From assembly GCA_037349495.1 (NCBI GenBank), contig CP140204.1, positions 186,001 through 250,000 on the forward strand: a DNA stretch of 64,000 nt, written 5' to 3'. Of the stretch, positions 49,701 through 58,900 are shown in pieces. Position 1 is the first letter of the stretch, and each line of letters opens with the position of its first letter. Both the position numbers and the translations under genes were made by a program. The DNA is from Lotmaria passim (taxonomy: Eukaryota > Euglenozoa > Kinetoplastea > Trypanosomatida > Trypanosomatidae). The notes below the pieces were generated by a model. It was not told the DNA's origin, did not search any database, and worked only from the letters and a program-made list of their open reading frames with translations.

Positions 49701-51308
49701 GGCGTGCTGCAAGTGGCAGGGTCTACACCAGCAGTCGCCACCACGGCCATCAGCACCGACGACAACGTTTACAGCGGTGGTCGTGTAACAGTCGAGCAGC
49801 AAGCCAGCGAGCCGACGGTGCAGCTGTACATGTCGCTCTGGCCACCCCTGCAACGTGACCCACCCAAAGAGCTGTCAGAGTCGGAGCTGCACCGCAGGGT
49901 CAATGCACTTTACGTCGCTCCTCAGCTGCACTACCTCCATCGTGTGGCGCTGCAGTGGCGGCAGACAGCGCAGCGTCGTGCCAAGTCTATCGCCGCGCTA
50001 AGCGCGCAGGCCAAGACGCGGAACATCGAACCCTTTGTGGAGTGTTCCACCGGTGATTTAGTGCTAGTGTGTCGATACATGCTCCCACGTGGCGGGCCTC
50101 CACCGCCATCGGTGTGCACCGTCTATGAAGCCATCCGCTACGTGTCCCTCCTACCCTTTGTGGCTGACATGATGTCGTTTGGGGAAAAGGACGTGTGGAG
50201 CACCAACGTGGAACTGCTGGCGATGCGCTCGGGCGACTACGAGGAACTGGCACTGTTGCTCGCCCACTTTCTACGCTACCTCGCCCCTGGTCGGCCGACC
50301 TTCGTTGTCGTGGGCAGCGGCAACATCTACCGGCAGACGATCATGGTGCTGCACGAGTTCGAGGATAAACGGTTGTACTTGATCGATCCCCGGAGTGGTT
50401 GGACCGTGCCAGCGGAGAAGCCCTACGGGACGCTGCTGCGGGATGTGTACATGGTCGTGTCGCACGATCAGATATGGGCCAACACACAGATGTCCGGCCT
50501 CCCGCATCGGATGACGTGGGACCTGCACAACCCTGCGCATTGGCTGCCGTGTTTCGATAGCGCGAAAGACCGTCGCATCCCGGCGTGCCTGCCTTACCTC
50601 TTTCCCATTCAGCGGGAGGTGCTCGACTTCCCACCCGCCGACGCGGTGAAGTCACGTGAGATTGAACTGGAGCTGCGGGCGTGCCTGCGGCGCGCACTGC
50701 TGATGTGGCGCAACGGATGCCCACCCGCCTACCACCGTGGCGTCGAAGCCATTCTGCACGAATTGCTGGAGCAGGCGGAGCAGGAGCGCTGTACCTGCGG
50801 CTCGGCACGACGCACAGACCTGACACGCAGCGCCGCTGCACGGTTAAGTGAGTACTTTGGGGAACCGGTCACCGGGGAGTTGATGATGTCAAGCGCAGGT
50901 GGTGGTGGGGAGGACGAGGGGAGGCAAGCGATTAAAAAGAAGAAGAGGAGGCGAAGGGCGACATCGAGCCGGTCGCGTCACCGCAGCCACCAGCGGGAGG
51001 CGACGGAGTGGGGAAAACGAAGCGACGCGCACACCAGCAGCGATGACGACGATGACGATAGAGGGGGCCATGGTGGTGCGTCGCCGTCGTCTTCTGCAGC
51101 TGCCCTACGCGTGCTGGGTGCACCCGTGATGGGTTCGTACAACCCCGCGGACCCGCAGTTCGAGGGGCTGCTGCAGCAGGTATTTGAGGTCGCGGTGCAC
51201 GAAGTGGGCACGAGTGAGGTGAGCTTCGCCGCCGGTATTTACGTGAAGAGCTACACGGGTGACGTCTGTGCAATGTGGGTGTTCCTCGTTGCCATCTGCC
51301 GAGCGTGA
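43749..51308 (+). CDS. MKS6: MKS6/CC2D2A ciliary transition-zone protein
   Basis: This 2519-residue protein belongs to the CC2D2A family of the MKS module, which gates the base of the flagellum. A C2-like domain (CC2D2AN-C2 position) begins near residue 1280 with KFRFFLRRYG and holds VFFNETFEVRALHEPAELLLHLI. A second C2 domain begins at about 1810 (HIVIHLMKVHNLP) and runs to about 1935. A transglutaminase/C39-like domain starts near 2137 with FVADMMSFGEKDVWST and contains SGDYEELALLLAHFLRYL and YLIDPRSGWTVP; in this family it is usually inactive. The last 50 residues (FEGLLQQVFEVAVHEVGTSEVSF to DVCAMWVFLVAI) match the CC2D2A C-terminus well. The first ~1000 residues are mostly disordered, with basic and Gln-rich coils near 300-320. 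It is longer than human CC2D2A (about 1620). Confidence 0.88.
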   Translation: MDPAALSPAPVLSSTVEVLHVSAGPPAPPPATAPAATVNASTLAAPQLPDAFAVTDASADPLLAGLQLAQERLAYHLSQSASTSFYHSGAVTSLFVPGETLTPLPQDVVDAAVAATARTAIVDGGGVGGTNTPVAAAAPLEDRVETGKHRKKKPHGKDRKERGAQSRAQRRHMSRREREYARRVDAALSPALVVEMQERLPPALSQRSSSTEPRDVIVLNSSSSSSNGSSSSTWESSSASSDGEPGKSSVQAPRKAQGRSHTTRTAAASTAGAQSAPSSKNNDKRRSRKGSARNGLENVKDDDNDDRQQRRRRRQQQQKEQQREAEAYREPSTTNLDAHLRDLRLSGSGAAATAQTEPPASRDEVHGDRDYRPDDDDAPAFVQERMRLLQQEGVCVDGAEHVGSDAPLRGYAALVRPAEHFQRGPIPAWVRHYSNWLLFDAHRLDHHDAAALKKMQQADQKSLPGHSSSSGGLHVQLPVDAVVLRLRGDIARARRLRDDVMRGGALYQFFFPDRHVGRHEVYSPAEMNWAGPAAAGALSKNGDIVCSANNDEVEMCAAVPASINNTATPQTPANNNVDSNAGGLPEDSTVVVVTASEGADSPDRAAAAHEQRQEKSRKTEPLPSSRPGPLLLSRDVEARDLQRSLLAQTIPAWRRRGAAVKFLSELIDLLEGRLHAFGKQLDDPVTGPALELIGAPDSSGVDGTVRSTLPPALERALRTTVTNTLLSDIFATSRSALGSRALRLSEALRRRQTPYVHDVYVTQLSRRPVYDYTKLCTTRSLLHAYALTSMGMEGYSQGHRSGGGGASGVDTRKSYSIHVDYVRFQPSLESSALRMLRSGAGAAVTGAGGGGGGGPSPRRPTLLSSSGVSFSSALLGSYASVFFPKERAGGTLSSNPRHHAEAAESSPDVGRRGALGTDNVDGTTAALLLALSAATSQSSLVSFTPEDYLISLLLRYYEQYRMLQLNLLPTLKNRFFYQEQLAQLQRQPRRNTDLNQLQARLETLAETSAKVERGCLHVMILLWNSVLEQRRRERRQRQLQRSRAAAQGPGRANLFSTSNMPNQGSNFFVPSNAGVVEAEEEDVDDDRPIIVGHRAAATVRSGRERRHHHHHRSSSGSNSNSNSSHAPLPQHLRQSTAVPPPPTISEELRAHPPVFPDEPQPFLQQQQHAGYTPRPVVHSVNNTVTCNEADEQQQDSNGAASCTTAAPLALFSSPNSPGPRAASATASPLLAPPSAVSSSSSYNNDTGNGSSSSRRRVTNLSHAGENGTDPLTYTPPAATKFRFFLRRYGTMEEVPYTMGDDLLWYAAEVEGTDVLPTVAHTGPTASAATMQTAADELLYFQLVVFARSHAAMAPQYVGCTTPRPMTTSRVVFFNETFEVRALHEPAELLLHLIPVTAGPSKMSVVSTVRLKPTLTRRYTLLPLQPPTAFMFHGKLFTRNNNNSAGVASSASGGNTSRTSMFAAAPLSGVLAVSTTWTSSQGLTVAQMERIFLRSGGGSGTGADPLDPQYLPLLRSLRSYYLEQESARRRIAASASNEADSREKNGSGQAGSRRRRARHRAAVQDALHRQQDQKGALLTGTSPGASAGYSHVYANSSSGDSQRSWLGHNALGVPTHTTPMMVQGAAAGAHDYAVEEVQRRLPTARLQYLFRRWLIKIGRIKAADEVESRLLAQPIPLDDADTYLARNRVLREVEQEDEHRQQEYRASGVQFDAERYYKAPSAISGLALSNLPRETKLKLWQERQRRMVLTLKANRHVTDAEKLETIVTVPKLQPMLMFDLTPRSQLNPHRKVRPKNEDIDRALLKRRQDSHIVIHLMKVHNLPNRTDGTPLEPFVQVSFVSEAAYTRSEAGSSPSWFQTLELPFQPLDFEEDTLSMIDDDIVVSLYDKVEVKMAPVAATTAAVAHETHYRTERRFLGTLRIPFYSLHQAPEARMEGVYPLRTPRWLLGYDLLTAAAEDVSMPHCFHVAGEGTTKDNPLGTVSYVNGVLQVAGSTPAVATTAISTDDNVYSGGRVTVEQQASEPTVQLYMSLWPPLQRDPPKELSESELHRRVNALYVAPQLHYLHRVALQWRQTAQRRAKSIAALSAQAKTRNIEPFVECSTGDLVLVCRYMLPRGGPPPPSVCTVYEAIRYVSLLPFVADMMSFGEKDVWSTNVELLAMRSGDYEELALLLAHFLRYLAPGRPTFVVVGSGNIYRQTIMVLHEFEDKRLYLIDPRSGWTVPAEKPYGTLLRDVYMVVSHDQIWANTQMSGLPHRMTWDLHNPAHWLPCFDSAKDRRIPACLPYLFPIQREVLDFPPADAVKSREIELELRACLRRALLMWRNGCPPAYHRGVEAILHELLEQAEQERCTCGSARRTDLTRSAAARLSEYFGEPVTGELMMSSAGGGGEDEGRQAIKKKKRRRRATSSRSRHRSHQREATEWGKRSDAHTSSDDDDDDRGGHGGASPSSSAAALRVLGAPVMGSYNPADPQFEGLLQQVFEVAVHEVGTSEVSFAAGIYVKSYTGDVCAMWVFLVAICRA

Positions 51309-51824
51309 GAGAAAGTTCTGGTTTACATTTTTTTTCCCAAAAGCAGATAGACCTTTTTTTGTTTGTTTTTCATTCAGCTTCCACGTCAATTTCAATCACC
51401 ACACACGGGTTATTAGCACAGAAAGGGACGAGGGAAGCCAATGCAGCTTGTGAGGCTGTTCGGACGTGAACGGCAAAGGACAAGCGGGAAGATTGGTCGC
51501 CCTGCATTATATATGCAGCCCCATTCATTTTGAAAACGCGCCTTAGCCCTCCTCCCCTAGAAGAATATATATTAAAAAAAAAAAAAGAGAGAGAGAGAGA
51601 TAGTTGCTCTTCTTTTTTTTGTTGTTGTTGTTGTAGAAAAAATATGAGTCCTTCCATTCCCCTCTTCATGTCTTCTCTCACCCGCAAACTGATGTCTTCG
51701 TTTTTCTTTTTTTTTTTTCTTTTTTCTTTGCCTTTTGCCCTGTCAGTAGAAATACGGAAGAAGAGAAGTCGACACCCTCTCTTTCCACAGCTGCTGTCTG
51801 TTCAAAACACAAAAAAAAAAAAAA
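51309..51824. other. gene-free spacer
   Basis: Spacer of 516 bp with poly(A) at 51572-51583, a GA run at 51584-51600 and poly(T) tracts feeding the acceptor at 51745-51746. No gene is seen. Confidence 0.8.
51690..51746 (+). promoter_or_regulatory. polypyrimidine tract and spliced-leader acceptor
   Basis: A 50-base T/C-rich tract ends in CCCTGTCAG, AG at 51745-51746, one of the best acceptors in the window. The 78-nt leader contains no ATG before 51825. Confidence 0.65.
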
Positions 51825-54182
51825 ATGATGTCCAAAGCCGCCTTCATGATGCAGGACCACCTGCGTCGCAACTACGTCATGATCACCGACATCAGCAACC
51901 CCACCACCTTCTTCGTACGCGGCCGGCTGCCCTTCCCACAAGGATTGATGGCGATTGCGGTGCTCTTCAAAAACAAGCGACCCGCCGACGTTTACGCTCA
52001 CCCGTACTTCATTGAAAAGCAGAGCGACCCGTCGCAGCCCTCACCGCAGCTGCACTTGACAGAGGAGTCGCAGGGCATCATGAAAGTCATCAGCGGCCTG
52101 CGCTACATGCGCGACGACAACACGAAGCTGGACAGCACAATGGTGTTTGTCACAGACTACAAAGTCGAGGTGGAAGCGCGGATGCCACGGGTGCCGGCAG
52201 ACGCGGCGGAGCCGCATTACGGGTCGGGTGTGGCTCCGGCGTCGTCCCACACGGACGCATCGGGCGAACAGCCGAAGGCGACGCTGTCGCTGGAGCAGCG
52301 GGCCATGCTGCGTCGCAACGTACATCACGTACAGCAGGTGCCGGGCGGCGGTGGCGATGCCGGTTTAGGCTTGGCGGGCACGCGTAGCCCCCTCGGTTCG
52401 AGTGCCGGTGGTGCATCCTTCAACACCAAAGCCGACGGACCAGCCCGCCCGGCGTCTGCTTCGACTACCACCACCACAGCAACTGCTGCGGCGTCGGGCG
52501 AGCAGTCTGTCATTCCCGGCTACTCCACCTTTCCTACGCCGGAGGAGTGCGCAGCTGATCCGTGGGTCGTCTACCGCTTTCTCAAAGCCGCCGTATTCGG
52601 CCGACGGGCGCTGCAGGAGGAGGAGGAGCACAGTCCTGCCCACCGCCTCAACGTCCCTGCGCTGTTCGAGCGTCGCCGTGGCGGCTACACGGTGCTGTAC
52701 AACCCGATTGAGGTGAACGAGAAGACCTTCGTTGAGCTGATTGCGAAGTTGCAGCGCGAGGAGCGAGTGGTGGCGACGATTGTGGTGCCGACGCGACCCG
52801 CGTGGCGGCAACTGCAGGTCTGGGCCGACGTCTTCCCCGACGCGACTCTCCTCTGCAGCGGCGACGTGCCGCTGATTCCCAGCTGCGGTGCGGCCTCAAG
52901 TCGAAATCCGCTGTCGTCTTCGTTAGGCACCTCCCTTGGTGAGTCACGTGCTGCGACAGCGGGTGATGCGACAGGGAGCAACACCCTAGCAGAGAACAAG
53001 AACGACAAGGAGCAAAGCCAAAACAGCAGCGGCGGCAGCAGTAGCAATAGTAATGCTGGTGAACAGACTCGCGCGGCGGAATCGGCTGCGTGGCGGGGTG
53101 GTTGTCAGGACCTCGGCAACGGCATGACCGGTCTGTCCTTTCCTGAAGTTGACCTCGAGGCGGAGGCCGCAGCGGAGCGGCAACGCGTGGAGGAGGCCAC
53201 CACGCGTGCCCGCGCCACCGCCGAAGCCGCCCGATGCGAGCGAGAGGAGGAGCGGCAGCAGCAGCACCGCTATCAGCAGTCCCCACAGCATGAACCCGCG
53301 TCGTCTGCTCTGGAGAAGCTGGAGGAGGAAGAGGAGGCGAGATGGGCTGAGCAGCAACGCAGGGGCGAGCAGGATGAGCCGTCGGCCAAAGCCCCTTTTG
53401 CAGCGCAGCGGCGCCGGCAGGAGGAGAAAATTCGCCTTCGAAAAGAACTCGCGGAGGAAGAAGCGCGACTGCGTGCCCGGTCAGCGGGAAACTCGTCAAC
53501 ATCAGCATCAGCAGCAGCAACACAAACCGAAACTTCAGCAGGCGGCGACGGGGAGGGCGATTTGGTCGACGTGCTCTGGCATGACGTGTCCTTCTTCACG
53601 GAGAAGGTGCAGCAGCCGGTGGGCCTGCGTGAGAGCGACGCGCATCGTCTGCGCATCCTCTCCCCTCGTTCCACCACCGCCACCACCTCGCCGCCAGCGA
53701 CTGCTGCGGCAGCAAGTTCAAACGCAAAGGCCGTGAGGACCGGAGTCGACAGCGTGCAGCTCACGCCGACAATTGAGCTGCTTCGCATCGCCGGTGACGC
53801 CGTCACGGAGGAGTACGTGCTCTACGACGCCAACAGCTCCACTCTCGCCTGCACCGATCTTTACCACGGCGCCTACGCGGACCTCGATCCGGCCAACTCG
53901 TGGATGTGTCGTGTGTGGTTTAAGTTCATGAAGCGTGGCAACTACAAGCGCAGCGACCTCGTGCCGCGGTACAAGTGGCTGCAGGTGCTGCAGCAGCGCT
54001 CGCTGTCGACATTGCAGAACACCGTGGAGGAGCTGACGCGGCGGCGGCCGATTCGGTTTTTGCTCTTCGCCCACGGCACCCCGCCGCTGCAGCGAGAGGG
54101 AGTGAACTCGCTGCGTCAGCAGTGGAGTCTGCCGCCACTGCATCCGGCAGAGATGCCGCATGACCCGCGCAGGAGGCAGTGA
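51825..54182 (+). CDS. DUF4336-like (metallo-beta-lactamase fold) protein with inserts
   Basis: The 785-residue protein has a distinct N-terminal domain (about 1-125, from HLRRNYVMITDISNPTTFFV to VFVTDYKVEVEARMP). A split region follows that I compare with DUF4336, a metallo-beta-lactamase-fold family. The match covers GGYTVLYNPIEVNEKTFVELI, VVATIVVPTRPAWRQLQVWADVFPDA (about 310-345) and, after a long insert, EEYVLYDANSSTLACTDLYHG (D678) and LLFAHGTPP (H750). In DUF4336 the segment at about 325 normally has a His pair; here it reads TRPAWRQ, so metal binding is probably lost or altered, while the TDL Asp and AHG His remain. The insert (about 355-590) includes a charged, Glu/Arg-rich coiled coil at about 440-550. 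The two adjacent start codons at 51825 and 51828 are equivalent. Fold call is inference. Confidence 0.5.
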   Translation: MMSKAAFMMQDHLRRNYVMITDISNPTTFFVRGRLPFPQGLMAIAVLFKNKRPADVYAHPYFIEKQSDPSQPSPQLHLTEESQGIMKVISGLRYMRDDNTKLDSTMVFVTDYKVEVEARMPRVPADAAEPHYGSGVAPASSHTDASGEQPKATLSLEQRAMLRRNVHHVQQVPGGGGDAGLGLAGTRSPLGSSAGGASFNTKADGPARPASASTTTTTATAAASGEQSVIPGYSTFPTPEECAADPWVVYRFLKAAVFGRRALQEEEEHSPAHRLNVPALFERRRGGYTVLYNPIEVNEKTFVELIAKLQREERVVATIVVPTRPAWRQLQVWADVFPDATLLCSGDVPLIPSCGAASSRNPLSSSLGTSLGESRAATAGDATGSNTLAENKNDKEQSQNSSGGSSSNSNAGEQTRAAESAAWRGGCQDLGNGMTGLSFPEVDLEAEAAAERQRVEEATTRARATAEAARCEREEERQQQHRYQQSPQHEPASSALEKLEEEEEARWAEQQRRGEQDEPSAKAPFAAQRRRQEEKIRLRKELAEEEARLRARSAGNSSTSASAAATQTETSAGGDGEGDLVDVLWHDVSFFTEKVQQPVGLRESDAHRLRILSPRSTTATTSPPATAAAASSNAKAVRTGVDSVQLTPTIELLRIAGDAVTEEYVLYDANSSTLACTDLYHGAYADLDPANSWMCRVWFKFMKRGNYKRSDLVPRYKWLQVLQQRSLSTLQNTVEELTRRRPIRFLLFAHGTPPLQREGVNSLRQQWSLPPLHPAEMPHDPRRRQ

Positions 54183-55993
54183 AGGCAACTTAAAAAAAAA
54201 AAAAGGAGACGGTATGTGTGAAGAGCTGGAGAAGTGAGAAAAGAAGAAAAAAAAAAAAAGGACATAGATGTCTCGTTAAGATGAACGTGCTTTTTCTGAT
54301 TTGTCACAGTGGCTCGTGTTGGGATGAGACGACGCTCGGTTCTCCTCCTTCTTATTATTTTCTTCGTTCCTTACGGTGGTTTTTTGTTTTGTTTCCTCTT
54401 CACAGCTAGTGAACTATATCACAACGCTATACCCCCTGGAAATCCTGAAGATCTGCCATGCAGGCGTTTCTGACGCTGCAATCTGGTTCTAAATCTATAT
54501 ATATATATATATTTATATATATATGTATTACAAGGCAAAAAAAAAAAAGTCACATAGCCTTTCTCTGTGTCAAGTTGCATGTCAAACGGCCTCTTTTTTT
54601 TTTTTTTCAACTACTGCCCACTTTTGATCTTTTTTCCTCCTCTCTCCTCCTCATGTGTTTTTTTTTTTTCTTGAACTCCTTGACGTGCTAGAAGTACCGG
54701 CGTAGCTGCGTCACACACGCATGCGTGTTTCAAAAAGTAGATCCATTCCGCATAGAATTGCATCTTTCATTATTGGCGCGGTGAAAGAGAACGAAAAAGT
54801 CCTTTGCTTGATTCGTCATCGAGTAGAGTCAAACAGACAGCCAAAGAGATAGAGTGAGGCACTTTCTGTCTTTTTTTTTTCTTCGTAACTAGTGTCTTTG
54901 ACTTAAATACGCGTGTTCTACTGTTGTTGTCGTTGTTTTAAGACACTATTAAAAGTCCCTCTTTTATAGCTACTGTTACTGTTCTGCAACCTTCGTCGTA
55001 TTCAACAAAGCGCTATTTGTGTGTCTTTTCCGGTTTTTCTTTTTTTTTTTTTCATGAAGACAAAGGGAGCTTCTATTATGCAAGTAAGAAGAAAAAAAAA
55101 GAGAGAAAACCGAGTTGAGGAAGCCACCGGAGACATTCCGTAACGCATCTCTGTTATTCTGCGGTGCGAAGCACCAGTCACACGCATTTGGCTGGAGTAG
55201 TCATCGCTAGGTTGTTCTTCCCTTGGTTTTATACTGCAGCGTTTTTTTTTTTTGCTTTGCTTTTCTGTTTTTTTTTTTTCTCTGATCGCTACCGATACAC
55301 TGTTTTTTTTTTTTTTCATAGTATTTTTTTCCGTCTCTTTTTTTGCACATTGAGCTTTTTCTTTTTTTTTTTTTTTTCATATTTCCCCTCTATTTCGACT
55401 TGTGTTGCTTGAAGGGGGGTTTTTCGCTCCTTCTTTCTCTCTATCTCCCCTCACATATTTCCTGTCCGCACGCTTTCCAGGCAGATCCTTGCATTGTTTG
55501 CAAAAAAAAAAAGAAAATAGTTTACCAGCGTAGAAAAGCTGTCTCTCCGTCTTTACTGTTTTTTTTTTAATATACATATATAAATAACATATATATATAG
55601 GCGCGTTTTTGCTTGAATAAAGTGCTCCTGTTTTTCCCACAGTTTGTGTTGCTCTCTCTTTCCTTTTCTTTTTTTTTTTTACATTTTCATTTCTCTGTTT
55701 TTTTTTGTAGTGTTGACATTACCTCCATTGTAGAGTCTTAACTGTCGGTTTTTTTCCTCTTCTTTTTTTTTTTTCTGCCTCCGTTTCGACATCACTTTTT
55801 TTTTTAAATTACTATTTTCTCATTTGTTCAGTCTATAGATCCTTCCTTCCTTCTTTTTTTTTTTTTTTCTTCTTGTGCGTAGCTGTCGGCGTGGGTGGGT
55901 TTACTTTTTTTTTTCTCTCTCTCTCTCTTCCCTGCTGGAGCCTGCTTACGTTGTTTTCTTTTTTCCTTCTCTTCGTCTTTTCATTCATCAGCC
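54183..55993. other. gene-free spacer
   Basis: A 1.81-kb T-rich spacer with a TA run at about 54496-54526, many poly(T) runs (for example 55303-55317 and 55363-55378) and a TA run near 55570-55600. Frames here are Phe/Leu/Lys-rich and do not look coding. No RNA gene recognised. Confidence 0.75.
55951..55991 (+). promoter_or_regulatory. polypyrimidine tract and spliced-leader acceptor of the SRPK-like gene
   Basis: A 40-base T/C-rich tract ends in TTCATCAG, AG at 55990-55991, leaving only CC before the ATG at 55994. An alternative acceptor near 55881-55882 (GTGCGTAG) would give a leader of about 110 nt. Confidence 0.55.
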
Positions 55994-58900
55994 ATGTCCG
56001 TGCGGAGTTTAAGCGTGAGCTGGGGCAACAACGACTCCTTTCCTGGCAACGCCCCAGCGCACGACAGCCGGCAGAGCAACCCGGCAGATAAGAGCAGTCG
56101 CAACAGCACCGCCTTCTACTCGTTGAACACCGCCGCTTCCCTGCACGCCAGTGCAAGCATGCTGCGCAATAACAATCACAACAACGGTGTCGATGTAGGT
56201 GGAGGAGGAGCAGGCAAGCCATCTGCGCTCGGCTTTGATTGGTTGACGCCATGGCGTACCCCACAAGACTGTCGAGAGGGCGGCATGGCTCTGCTCCTCA
56301 GCATGCAGGAAATTCTAATGAACGTGCAGCGAGCGCGACTGTCGAGTCTGAACGAAGTGTACTCGCCGGTGCGTGGCAACACGGTTGCGACTGGCGGCGA
56401 GCTCAGTCGTGATGCTTCGGAGTTGCGGGAGGAAATGGGTGGAGACGCCTCTACGCTGCGGCTGTCGATGCGCAGCAGTAAACGACGAACTCGGCTTACT
56501 TCCTTCTCGTCTGGCGGCACACCCACAGCGGCGGCAGTTGCAGGAAGTGGAGGGGAAGTAGAAGCAGAGGGACAGGTAAAGAACGGCAGCATGACCAACG
56601 GAGGTGGTATCCAAGCGGGTGCCACGCTGATGGATTACATGGTGCTCGGCAGCAGCACGCGGCGGACCTCGCACATGTGGCTGGATGCATCCACGTTACC
56701 GATGCCGAAAGCTGCCGATGCCGTGAGCGAGGAGGCGACGGAGAAGGAAGGAAAACCGAGAGATTCGCTTCAGAGGCAGACAAAGCAGGGCGAACGCAGG
56801 AGATCGTTTCTACAAAGCGCAGAAGAGGCGCCTCCCTCGACCACAAGCGCTGCGGCGGCAGCGGCGCACACGTTGCCGGAGAAAAAGGGCAACTTCGCCC
56901 CACCAGCCATGATACATCCAGGACGTCGAACGACCGCGCAGGGAGGCGATCCACTCTCCATGGCCGAGCCGTCCACGACGCAGCACACACCATCAGCCGC
57001 GGTGGCCGTCGGTGCCGTCCCTCCCATTCCCCGCTTCGACGAAGTGAGAGTGGCGCAGAAGGCATACCAAAAGCAGCAACAGCAGGCCCAGCAGCAGCCA
57101 CACTTACGCAGCGAGGCGGCACAGCGCAAAGCGCGGGCGCTGTTGCACTCGTCCGACGATGATGACGGCAAATACGATACTGAGGATTATGACGACCACG
57201 ACGGCAGCCCACGCGCAAACCTGCAGGCGACGGCGCGTCTCGCACCCGATGCCGGCGCTGGTGCTGCGCGACCAGCCCCTCTACCTCGGTCGAGCCACGC
57301 CTACGCGGAGTCAAGTTCGTTCTCTCACCACGGCGTAGAAAGCGAACAGCAGCACGCGAGGGACGAGGCCTCGGCGGGTCGTGACGCGAATGACGACTTT
57401 TCCTTCTCCGACATAGACGAAGAAGAAATGGACGAGGGCGACGACGACAGCGCGTCCGACCACATAAGCGCGACCAACTTCGGCGAAGGTGGCCACCTCG
57501 CCTGCGTGCCTGGCGACACCCTCCACAATCGCTACACGTTGTTGAAGACCCTCGGTGTGGGCCGTAGCAGTCGTGTCTGGCTCGCTGTGGACCTGGAACA
57601 GTGCTCGCTGGCCCGCCGTCAGCTCATCCGCGAGTGGGGCGAGCGCGAGGCCCGCCGCCTCTTCCGCCCGCACGAGCATCCGATGTTTGTCGCCATCAAG
57701 GTCTTCCGCTGCGGCGCCATGTACGCCGACTGTGCCACCTACGAGGCGAAGCTGTCCACTTTTCTGAAAGACAGCGTGAAGCTGCGGCAGCTGCGTGGGA
57801 CACGCTCGCCGCTCTCACGCTCCCTGTCACTCGTCGTTTCACCAACCGCCGCCAAGCATGGAGGTAACAACAACAACAATAACAGCAATAGCGTGAGTTT
57901 CAATTCGCAGGTGGACGGCGGTAGCTTTGGTGCGGCCGCGCACCCCCGCAAAGGCGGCTCGCGCGCGAACTCGAACACGTCTCTTATTATGTCATTGCCA
58001 GCTGCGCTGATGAGTGCGGGGGACGCGACTGCGGCGGCAGCAGCAGCAACCGCCAACAACGCTAGCAGCCTTGTACACGCTAGCCACACCTATAATAGTA
58101 TTCGCAGTAATAATGCAGCTGGGGCGGCTAGTTTAACACACCCAAGCACGCGACTGACAACCTTTCGTGACGCCTTCACGGTGGAGGGTCAGTATGGCAC
58201 GCATCAGTGTCTCGTGATGGACGTGTTGGGCTCTGGTGTGGACAAGGCCATTAACGAGACCCACCTCGCCGGCTTCCCGTCTGAGGTGGCCCGATCGATC
58301 ATGCTGTCCAGCCTGCAGGGGCTATCCATCCTGGCCGCCTGCAACGTCATCCACACAGACTTGAAACCAGAGAACTTGCTGTTTGTGGACCTGGAGGCGG
58401 CTGTGGCGGCAGAGATGAGCGCCTTTCAAGCCTCGCAACTGCAGACAGGGCAGCGCAGTGGTCTGTGGAGCAGCTTCACCCACCGGCGTGAGAGCGTGCT
58501 CGACTACTCGCAGCGGCTCGAGCGGGGGGAAGGGGAGACCGCATCGCATGCGGTGCGGACGGTGGACAACAGCAGCGGCGGTGGCGGCGGCAGCAGCAGC
58601 AGTGGTCGCCACAGCCAGCGGGACTCCATCGCGACCACCCATGAAGAAAAGGAGGGGGAAGCGGAGGACGGCGCGCGGCAGAGTGGAAGCGCATGCAACC
58701 GCCACGTCAAAAGCGAGCATCGTCTGAGTGTGCCAGCACACGCGCACTCGCACAGCAGCAACAGTACCGTAGTGGAAGAAAGGGACGAAAAGAACGGCAG
58801 TGCTGCTGGCGGTCGTGGCAGCTCCAGCCTGAACAGCCCGTCCCTCAGCGCCACACGACGCCGGCGCGGCTCTGCTGCTTCGATGTCTCTCCCACACCCA

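Noticed and set aside
52648-53523. Minus-strand open frame of about 290 codons opposite the DUF4336-like gene
   Set aside because: Composition is dominated by Pro/Arg/Ser/Cys from reverse reading of repeats; no domain and no splice signal.
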